A stretch of 28,842 bases of DNA from an uncultured Eubacteriales bacterium (lineage in GTDB: Bacteria > Bacillota > Clostridia > Oscillospirales > CAG-272). The stretch is from assembly GCA_900552255.1 (NCBI GenBank), contig URZF01000002.1, positions 1-28,842 of the forward strand. The letters are read 5' to 3'. The notes beneath the pieces were generated by a model, which worked only from the letters and a program-made list of their open reading frames with translations, searched no databases and was not told the DNA's origin. This document shows, piece after piece, positions 15,912 through 22,284 of the stretch; within the stretch, counting starts at the first letter, position 1; every line of letters starts with the position of its first letter. The translations under genes and the position numbers were made by a program.

Positions 15912-15955
15912 AAAAATCAAAAAACGCTGTGATAACACAGCGTTTTTTGATTTTT
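15912..15955. terminator. Perfect 20-bp bidirectional terminator
   Basis: Arms 15912-15931 and 15936-15955 are exact reverse complements over 20 bp around the loop ATAA, with T-runs at both ends. It lies just after ktrA on the plus strand and 26 bases after the sce7726 gene stop on the minus strand, and should serve both. Confidence 0.93.
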
Positions 15956-15981
15956 GGAGCCGGATTCTTGAAAATCGATTG

Positions 15982-16560
15982 TTAGTCTTTTTCAAAACGC
16001 GAGTAGTCCCTCTCGAAGAGCCTGTCGCAGATGAGGGGTTTCAGCCTTTCCGGCGGGAGCTTTTCACAAAGCCTGCCGCAGATGAATTTTTTGCTTTTTC
16101 CAGCATAGCGGGGGAGTTTTTCCGTTTTCAGAATATGAGCAAGCTCATTGTGCCAAAGAAGCTCCGCCTGACGTTCCGTTTTGCATTTCGGGTTTTTCGT
16201 GGGCTCGCGCAGAACGTCGAAGCGGACGCCGTCCCGCACCGTCATCATAACGATGCCCCAGTGCTCCGGAATATGCTCCTTGGCATGCACGTGCGTGCTG
16301 CCTGCGCATAGGAAATTGTAGTCGCAGTATTTGTCGTATTCCTTGGTTTGATTTTTCAGCCGCTCATAGCTGTCGCTGTGGCTTTTGATTTCGATTCCGA
16401 TAAGACCTGCCGGGAGGACGGCGACCATGTCCGCGCGCACGCTTCCGATGTTTTTTTCCTCTAAAAAGCGGATTTTTCCGTATCGGCATTCAAAAAATTC
16501 GCACAGGGCGTCGCGCAGGAGAAGGCTGTCCTGTCTTAGCTTCCAGTCGTTTTCAAGCAT
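15982..16560 (-). CDS. sce7726 family PD-(D/E)XK nuclease-like protein
   Basis: A 192-residue protein that matches the sce7726 family by the run RADMVAV, then IGIEIKSHSDSYERLKNQ..EYDKYCD and, further on, HIPEHWGI. The residues Asp44, Glu57, Lys59 and Gln71 fit the PD-(D/E)XK nuclease core (D, ExK, Q). Members are predicted to have a restriction-endonuclease-like fold; the biological role is not established, although some occur near mobile or defence genes. Here there is no methylase, helicase or phage gene beside it. The ATG lies six bases after the stop of the DUF4886 gene, with AGAGGGA upstream inside that gene, so the two are coupled. The C-terminal part (about 130-192) is Lys- and Cys-containing and not recognised. 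Confidence 0.75.
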   Translation of the reverse strand: MLENDWKLRQDSLLLRDALCEFFECRYGKIRFLEEKNIGSVRADMVAVLPAGLIGIEIKSHSDSYERLKNQTKEYDKYCDYNFLCAGSTHVHAKEHIPEHWGIVMMTVRDGVRFDVLREPTKNPKCKTERQAELLWHNELAHILKTEKLPRYAGKSKKFICGRLCEKLPPERLKPLICDRLFERDYSRFEKD

Positions 16561-16566
16561 GGTTGT

Positions 16567-18068
16567 TCAGTCCCTCTCTTTGGGAATATAAATGCGCAGA
16601 TTTACCGGATCCGCTTCCGTCATATCGGTCGCAGAGCCGATATGGGAGAGGTTGAAAGCGCGGTATCGGAAAGCCTCATCGCTTGTCGCTACACCGCTTG
16701 TCACCGTTCCGAGAGCCTGCGGCACTCGGCCACGATGAAAGCGACTCCGGCCATCAGGACGATATTGATATCCGGAATCAACTATGATGATGGTTCCAGA
16801 GGACAGATCCTCTTTTGTGAAGATGCGTGATGCGGTAAAATAGGGAATATCGGAGGCGGTGCTGTTTGCACTTGATACCAAAGCGGAGCTTGCGGTCGAG
16901 TTATAGTAGGCGGCGACCGTTGGCTCCCAGTCGAGCACCTCAAAGCTTTCGGGATCATAACCGAGCTTCTGAAGCCTTTCTCTGTCGGCGTCGTTCATTT
17001 CCAACGTTTTAACGGGGATTTCCATAGACTGGAACGAGGATTTCGTGACGGAAAGCGGCGTTTTGACCGCGGCATCCACCGCCTCACGGATCGCTCCCAG
17101 TTCGCCCGCAAGAATGCCGGCGCAGCTTTCCGGCATCCAGTCGATATCCTCGACCGGAAGTCCGGTAAGCGCTGCAAACCATGTCAGCGCCGCCGTATAT
17201 CGGCCGGCATCATAGCTCAGGTGATAGCCGTCGCGCGTCAGCGTATCGCCGATATAGGAGGTGCGAAGGTTCTGAATGGCGGTGCCGCTCGGAATCACAC
17301 CGGCAATGCTCTCGTGCTTCAAGACTGTATCAAGTACGGTGTCGGCAATCGCATGATACATGGTGATCTGGTATTTTTCGTAGTTTGCGAAGTCCCCATG
17401 CGAGGCGTCCGACTGATATGCCCACGTCATATGCCAATAGATTTTGGCGTCGGTTTTATGCTCGTGGATATAATCGAGGATATTTTGCAGATTGCCATAG
17501 GTTTCGGGCATATCGCTGTCACCGCTTGCCTGCTGGATGGTGATAATGTCCCAATCCTCCTCTTCCAAGGCGGTGGAACGCTTTGGGCGTTTTTCGTCGT
17601 CCAGTATCCGTAGACGTTTTCATAATAGGTATAGGCGTTTGCATCTTTCTGTATGTTGTTCCAGTGCGTGTCGAGCGAACAGCCGCCGATGTACAGATTG
17701 CCGAGCACAATGTCCCCGATACCGGCGGCGTCGCAGATATCGCAGAGATATTCCATGGCGTCTACGCTGAAGCTGTTGCCGATTGCGAGAATTTTAATGA
17801 AATCGGTCGCCGGAATGTTTTTGATTTGATGGACGCCGCATACCGAGCAGGTGAGCTGCACCATTCTTTCGGTTTTGACGCCCGGCTCGACAAGGATATC
17901 CTCGATATCGAATGTGTGTACCTCGCAGAAAGGGTCGGGCGGCGCCGACGCCGGACGGACCGGCGGGCCGTCGATGCTTGTCATTTCGGCTGGGGTGCTT
18001 TTTCCGCAGCCGCAAAGAAGAAAAAGCGCCGCGAGAATCGTTGCGATGACGGATATCGTTTTTTTCAT
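16567..18068 (-). pseudogene. Frameshifted DUF4886 SGNH-hydrolase lipoprotein
   Basis: Two overlapping minus-strand frames form one broken gene. The 5' part has a lipoprotein signal (MKK..., LFLLCGC), a linker with CSVCG, and the SGNH block I LAIGNSFSVDAMEYL; the 3' part continues with DWDIITIQQASGDSDM and the last SGNH block DGYHLSYDAGRYTAALTW, then a C-terminal extension of about 180 residues. The frames join if one base is restored near 17577-17578, giving ...NAQSVSTALEEEDWD..., which matches family spacing; the total span is 1502 bases, one short of 501 codons. It may be a true mutation or a base-call error. The stretch around 16690-16760 reads unusually Arg-rich in frame and may hide further damage. 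GGAG lies nine bases before the ATG at 18068. A surface-bound esterase or lipase is the likely ancestral function; the substrate is unknown. Confidence 0.8.
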
Positions 18069-18144
18069 GCCGACAGGCTCCATGTAAAAATATGAAATCG
18101 ATTTTCCGAACCGAGGCTTTGCTCTTCTATGGGGAATGAAATGC

Positions 18145-18168
18145 GGCGCCGTTTTGAGAAGCGGCGCC
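18145..18168 (-). terminator. Hairpin after the KDG kinase gene
   Basis: Seven-bp GC-only arms (18145-18151 and 18162-18168) with a 10-base loop, extended by TGC/GCA across one bulged base. On the minus strand it lies 24 bases after the kinase stop and is followed by ATTTCATT, a poor T-run. Probable intrinsic terminator. Confidence 0.6.
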
Positions 18169-18191
18169 CGCAAATTTCTTTGTTTTTCCTT

Positions 18192-19214
18192 TTATCTTTG
18201 GACGCGGCCGGAGCCGTCGCCTTTCATCAGCGCCTTGACCTCGTCGACGGAGACATAGTTGAAGTCCGTCTCGATGGAATGCTTGAGACAGGAGGCCGCC
18301 ACGGCGAATTCGATGGTTTTCTGATTGTCGTAGCCGTTCATGAGGCCGTAGATAAGTCCCGCGCCGAAGGAGTCGCCGCCGCCCACGCGGTCTACGATAT
18401 GCACGGCATATTTTTTGGAGAAATACGCTTCTCCATCTGTATAAAGCATGGCCGCCCAGTTGTTGTCGGAGGCGGAAATGCTCTCGCGCAGCGTGATCGC
18501 GACCTTTTCAAAGCCGAAGCGGTCGGAAAGCTTTTTCGCAACGTCGATATAGCCCTCGCGGTTGAGCTTGCCGCCCTCGACATCGTTGTGATCCGGCTTG
18601 ATGCCGAATACCTTTTCGGCGTCCTCCTCGTTGGCGATGCAGACGTCGACGTATTCGCAAAGCTCGCCCATGATCTTTCCCGCTTTTTCGCTCGTCCAGA
18701 GCTTTTTGCGGAAATTGAGATCGCAGCTGACCTTGATATTTTTCTTTTTGCAGACTTTCAGCGCGTCGAGCGTGATCTGCGCCACGTTGTCGCCGAGAGC
18801 GGGGGTGATGCCGGTGAAATGGAACCATTCCGCGCCGTCAAGGATTTTTTCCCAATCGAAATCCTCGCGCGACGCCATGCCGATCGAGGAGTATTTGCGG
18901 TCATATATGACCTTGGACGGACGCTGGGACGCGCCCTTTTCGAGAAAATAGATTCCCATTCTCTCGCCGCCGCGCGCGATTTTGTCGACCGCGACGCCCT
19001 CGGCGCGCAGAGAGCGGACGGCCATATCTCCGATCGAGTGCGACGGGAATTTGGAGACGAACGCCGCGTCCATGCCGAAATGCGCGAGCGATACGGCGAC
19101 ATTCGCCTCGCCGCCGCCAAAGCTCGCTTCAAATTCGTTTGCCTGCTCAAAGCGCAGATAGCCCTCCGGGCACAGACGAAGCATCAGTTCTCCGAAACAT
19201 ACGATTCTGCTCAT
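18192..19214 (-). CDS. kdgK: PfkB family sugar kinase, 2-dehydro-3-deoxygluconokinase type
   Basis: A 340-residue ribokinase-fold (PfkB) enzyme. The N-terminus FGELMLRLCPEG and the GGGEANVAVSLAHFG motif are typical of KDG kinases; the C-terminal PfkB signature is VDRVGGGDSFGAGLIYG, in which the Asp of GGGDSFGAG is the catalytic base and the glycines form the anion hole. The very end SGRVQR is a frequent tail of the Firmicutes KdgK clade. It would phosphorylate 2-keto-3-deoxygluconate to KDPG in uronate or pectin breakdown. The aldolase and isomerases of that pathway are not in the window, so the sugar specificity is inferred. GGAGG lies eight bases before the ATG, and a 8-bp hairpin sits in the leader at 19247-19265. 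Confidence 0.88.
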   Translation of the reverse strand: MSRIVCFGELMLRLCPEGYLRFEQANEFEASFGGGEANVAVSLAHFGMDAAFVSKFPSHSIGDMAVRSLRAEGVAVDKIARGGERMGIYFLEKGASQRPSKVIYDRKYSSIGMASREDFDWEKILDGAEWFHFTGITPALGDNVAQITLDALKVCKKKNIKVSCDLNFRKKLWTSEKAGKIMGELCEYVDVCIANEEDAEKVFGIKPDHNDVEGGKLNREGYIDVAKKLSDRFGFEKVAITLRESISASDNNWAAMLYTDGEAYFSKKYAVHIVDRVGGGDSFGAGLIYGLMNGYDNQKTIEFAVAASCLKHSIETDFNYVSVDEVKALMKGDGSGRVQR

Positions 19215-19246
19215 ATTCGATTTCCTCCGAAATGATTTATGTGATT

Positions 19247-19265
19247 TTTGCCGCGCCGCGGCAAA
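19247..19265 (-). promoter_or_regulatory. Hairpin in the KDG kinase leader
   Basis: Perfect 8-bp arms TTTGCCGC/GCGGCAAA (19247-19254 and 19258-19265) around a 3-base loop, lying between the zinc-ribbon gene and the kinase. No T-run follows on either strand, so it is not a normal terminator. It may be an operator or an mRNA processing stem. Confidence 0.4.
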
Positions 19266-19286
19266 GTGGATAACAAAGAAAAAGCT

Positions 19287-19940
19287 TTAAGATTTTTTGT
19301 CAGGCTCCAAATACAGCTTGTCGCAGTCGAAAAGCGCCTCGGCGTCGAGTGAGCTGCCGGCACAGGATATCTCCTTTTTCCATCCGCATTTTTTGCAGGA
19401 GATGAGGACACTGTCCCGTTCCTGCTCCACAAGAAAATCGCCGCCGTCAGGACAGCCGCAGACGATGCCTCCCTCCTCGGCGAGATCGCCGAGCGTAAAG
19501 ACGATCAGATCGCGGATGTGCTCGTCTCCATAGAGATTGTCGCCCTCATTCCCGTCGTGGATCCCCGCCATCTCGGTTTCATCGATCAGCTCTTCCAGCT
19601 CCTTGTCGGATTCCTCGACCGCTTGCAGAACCGCGCCTTTCGCGCCGATAAAGAGGATATCGATTCCGGAATACGCACAGGGAAAGGTAAACAGCTCCCT
19701 TGTCGTGAGCAGTCTGCGGGAAACCAAGTACCGGTGCGGCGAAGGACAGAAAACGCAAGGGACGGTCAGGCGGATTTTGCCGTCGTCCGTGTTTTCGAGG
19801 ATCAGCTCCGAGCCGCCGCAGTCGCATTTAAGCTTGATGACATCGCCGGAAAGCGCCAGCGCGCCGACGACGCTCATCACCGTCGTTCCGCATTCCGGAC
19901 AGCGGTAAGCGATGGTGGTATCCTTGGGTTGTAAAATCAT
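19287..19940 (-). CDS. Conserved zinc-ribbon protein of unknown function
   Basis: A 217-residue soluble protein with several zinc-binding knuckles: CPEC at residues 14-17 pairing with CDC at 39-41, VPCVFCPSPH in the middle (about 60-70), and a C-terminal set CGC, CKKC and a last Cys (about 160-195). The centre carries an acidic helical stretch (ESDKELEELIDETEMAG). I recognise the pattern as a conserved hypothetical protein of Clostridia that starts with a CPECG ribbon, but no function has been assigned to my knowledge. No signal peptide or membrane segment is seen. AAGGA lies five bases before the ATG; a possible AT-rich promoter lies at about 19985-20010. It is followed 72 bases later by the KDG kinase. 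Confidence 0.7.
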   Translation of the reverse strand: MILQPKDTTIAYRCPECGTTVMSVVGALALSGDVIKLKCDCGGSELILENTDDGKIRLTVPCVFCPSPHRYLVSRRLLTTRELFTFPCAYSGIDILFIGAKGAVLQAVEESDKELEELIDETEMAGIHDGNEGDNLYGDEHIRDLIVFTLGDLAEEGGIVCGCPDGGDFLVEQERDSVLISCKKCGWKKEISCAGSSLDAEALFDCDKLYLEPDKKS

Positions 19941-20035
19941 AGGTTCCTTTCGTTTCGGCAGTGCCGAGATTTTTCTGTTTTATGAAATATATTTTTTATA
20001 TAAGAAATGATTTTCACATTTTCCATGCGGGGGAT

Positions 20036-20583
20036 GTACTTTTCTCCCCTCGGAGAAAAGTACCAAAAGAGCCGCCGAGACACAGTCTCGGACTCTGCTT
20101 GTGCGGCTGAAAGCATCGTGCACACGCCTCAAAAGGTGTTGCAGTGTTCGCCCCGCTCACACAGGTCACCATTCGGCGTGCGGGAATAAAAATCTGCTGA
20201 TAACCTTGCGCCTGCGGGCGCAGGGTCACCGCCTTTACCTGCACTTCCCGTTCGGCGTGTTCCACCGTGGTTGCCCTACAATGTCGTAGACATTGTATTT
20301 CGCTATCATTTAGTTTATTGCTTCACTTCAACAGGGCATAGATCGCTTGGGCTTTAAATCAGCTTGCACACCTTTATGGTGTGCAGACACGTGCCGTTAT
20401 CCTGTATTTTCGGAGAAAATACATAGAATCGAAAGCAAAAAGCATAGAAAGAGCCTAAACGGGTATAGATTGTTTGGACTTTTTGTATGGGAGCCGACGG
20501 GATAAACTTTTAAAGTTTTGACAGCGATCGAACTGCAAGTTCGCAGTTTCTTTTGGTATCTTTTCTTGTTTGGACAAGAAAAG
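20036..20583. repeat. Array of hairpins bounded by inverted two-hairpin modules
   Basis: This gene-free stretch between the zinc-ribbon and RdgB-like genes holds at least eight stems. Left end: 12-bp stem 20036-20047/20052-20063, then CAAAAGA, then 7-bp stem 20075-20081/20085-20091. Right end, read on the minus strand, has the same order: GTACTTTTCT stem (20560-20569/20574-20583), then CCAAAAGA, then a 6-bp stem (20529-20534/20538-20543). In between are stems at 20204-20212/20217-20225, 20277-20285/20289-20297, 20365-20372/20378-20385, 20403-20411/20415-20423 and 20504-20509/20513-20518. TTCGGCGTG and GGTCACC each occur twice. No start codon with a ribosome site or conserved protein is found. 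It looks like a MITE-like or REP-like non-autonomous element, or a structured RNA. Confidence 0.65.
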
Positions 20584-20629
20584 TACATGGTTTTCCTTTA
20601 TAATGGAAAATTTAATAAAAATCAAATTT

Positions 20630-21313
20630 TCACTTTTCCGTTTCGCGGTGAAATGCTTCCAGCGCTTCGGAAAAGAAGCGCGCATATGCCTGAGACATGC
20701 GATTGTCTCCGCTTGCAATCTCGTCTGTCGCGTGATCGGCAATATCATAATAATACCGCCTGCTTTGGAGATCAACAGACAGGCTGTCGAGCGGGAATCC
20801 TTTTTCACGCTTCGGGTGCGGTGTGTCGGTTAACAAAAATTTTCTTCCGGCGGTGCTTTCGTCCATGCGCTCGTAGATGTGCGTGCTGTCCATCACGAGG
20901 CAGATGGCGTTGCGATATTGCGCCGTCAGTCCGCGCGGTGCCGCTGAATTACCCTGAAAAACTTTTGGAATCACTCCGAAGCGCATGGCAAGTGCGGCAT
21001 AATACGCAGTCATTTCTTCATCGGTGAGCGTTTTTCCACCGATTCTGCGAACATAGATACCGGGTTGCAATTCCTCCGGCACCTCGTCGAAATAAAGTCC
21101 GGAATCGCAGGAAAACACGGGAATATGGTAAGCCTCGTAATAAGCATGCGCCTTGATGCGCGCATTTTGGAGCGCGTCGCTTCCTGCTTCCTCGATGAGC
21201 GGCGGAGGCGATAGCATATCGGAAAGGGAAAGCAACTCTATGGGAAGGGAACGAAGCCGTCGTTCCATGTAGGCGAGCTTTGCGGGATTTCCGGTGCCGT
21301 AAAGCAGCTTCAT
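20630..21313 (-). CDS. HAM1/RdgB-like non-canonical purine NTP pyrophosphatase
   Basis: A 227-residue member of the ITPase (HAM1/RdgB) family, which hydrolyses dITP, ITP and XTP to monophosphates and keeps deaminated bases out of DNA. Visible motifs are GTGNPAK (residues 6-12), SLSDM (the usual region before the helix), CDSGLYFDEVP in place of the common DDSGLxVDAL, and the purine-binding region PHPKREKGFPLDSLS. It is longer than the usual 190-205 residues and diverges at several positions, so it is not a standard RdgB. The ATG overlaps the stop of ogg as ATGA (21310-21313), so both are made from one transcript. The pairing of a dNTP-pool cleaner with an 8-oxoguanine glycosylase is functionally coherent. 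Confidence 0.82.
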   Translation of the reverse strand: MKLLYGTGNPAKLAYMERRLRSLPIELLSLSDMLSPPPLIEEAGSDALQNARIKAHAYYEAYHIPVFSCDSGLYFDEVPEELQPGIYVRRIGGKTLTDEEMTAYYAALAMRFGVIPKVFQGNSAAPRGLTAQYRNAICLVMDSTHIYERMDESTAGRKFLLTDTPHPKREKGFPLDSLSVDLQSRRYYYDIADHATDEIASGDNRMSQAYARFFSEALEAFHRETEK

Positions 21314-22212
21314 GCGCGTTTTTTCTCCCTTTCCTGCGAGGTTTTTTCCCGTTCGTAGTAGAAAAGATACTGCTGGGCGATGCCGGCATAATCTCCGAGC
21401 GTGGCGGGATCGAGCCCGTCCGGATAATATTTGTCGAGCACGCGCCGTATCCACACGTCCACCGGAAACGCTTCGGTTTTGTGCAGACCGTAGAGCATCG
21501 TGCAGGCGGCGACCTTTTTTCCTACGCCGCAGATGGCGGTGAGCGCCGCCTCCGCTTCTTCGGTATCGGCGCCTTTCAGCGCGTCGAGCCGGACCTCTCC
21601 GTTTTGACATTTTTCCGCCGCGTCGATAAGATATCGCGCGCGAAAGCCCATCCGGCAGGGAACAAGTCCTGCGGGCCCGGCATCCGCGATCGCTTTCGCG
21701 GCGGGAAATTTGTGATAGATTCCATCCAACGCGGAAAACGGTTCGCCAAGCGTCCGGCAAAGGGCGGAGATGATTTTCTTGATGCGCGGGATGTTGTTGT
21801 TTTGGGATAGGATGAACGAACAGAGCGCCTCCCACGGCTCCTGCCGCAGAATCCGAATGCCGGACGCGCAGCGCACAGCCTCATAGATGGTATCTCCGTA
21901 TCTTCCGAAACGCTCGCAGATATCCTTTTGAATGGCTTCATAGTCCTCGTCGAGCGAAAGGAAGTATCTCCAAACGGTTTCATAATCCGAAAGCGTCGAG
22001 CCGTAAAGGATTACATGGTCGTCCGTCGGCTGAAGAATGCGGATGGCTCTGCCGTATGCGACGCCTTCATACCAGCCGTTCGGACTTTTGTCGAAGCGGA
22101 AGCACTGGCCGCATTCAAACGTCATTTCCGCGTTGAAGAAGGAGACGCCGGAAAGCTCGACAAAGGGGATTCCGTTTTCCCGTATGATGCCTTCCTTTGC
22201 CGTAATCGCCAT
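21310..22212 (-). CDS. ogg: 8-oxoguanine DNA glycosylase/AP lyase (Ogg1 type)
   Basis: A 300-residue bifunctional DNA glycosylase of the eukaryote-like OGG1 family found in Clostridia. The N-terminal OGG_N domain has FECGQCFRF (about residues 32-40); the helix-hairpin-helix and Gly/Pro-Asp loop read AICGVGKKVAACTMLYGLHKTEAFPVDVWI, placing the Schiff-base lysine at Lys233 and the catalytic aspartate at Asp252 (equivalent to human Lys249 and Asp268). SFILSQNNNIPRIKKII matches the conserved NNN motif that contacts the opposite base. It removes 8-oxoG opposite C and nicks the strand. The leader has GGGAG before the ATG and a good promoter at 22256-22284. Confidence 0.95.
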   Translation of the reverse strand: MAITAKEGIIRENGIPFVELSGVSFFNAEMTFECGQCFRFDKSPNGWYEGVAYGRAIRILQPTDDHVILYGSTLSDYETVWRYFLSLDEDYEAIQKDICERFGRYGDTIYEAVRCASGIRILRQEPWEALCSFILSQNNNIPRIKKIISALCRTLGEPFSALDGIYHKFPAAKAIADAGPAGLVPCRMGFRARYLIDAAEKCQNGEVRLDALKGADTEEAEAALTAICGVGKKVAACTMLYGLHKTEAFPVDVWIRRVLDKYYPDGLDPATLGDYAGIAQQYLFYYEREKTSQEREKKRA

Positions 22213-22255
22213 GTGTCTCTCCCTTTCTTATGAATATCCGTATCATTCTCTTTTC

Positions 22256-22284
22256 ATTATGCACCAAGGCGCGCGGTTTGTCAA
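22256..22284 (-). promoter_or_regulatory. Promoter of the ogg-RdgB pair
   Basis: On the minus strand TTGACA (22279-22284), a 17-base spacer and CATAAT (22256-22261), about 43 bases before the ogg ATG. The -35 hexamer contains the TGA stop codon of the upstream glycosyltransferase gene, so promoter and coding end share bases. Confidence 0.75.

Noticed and set aside
17427..17600. Programmed -1 frameshifting in the DUF4886 gene
   Set aside because: The nearest candidate, G-AAA-AAC, is not a proper X-XXY-YYZ heptamer and lies before the place where homology changes frame; no stimulating stem follows.
20036..20583. CRISPR array
   Set aside because: Stems differ in sequence and spacing, no regular direct repeat with unique spacers exists, and no cas gene is near.
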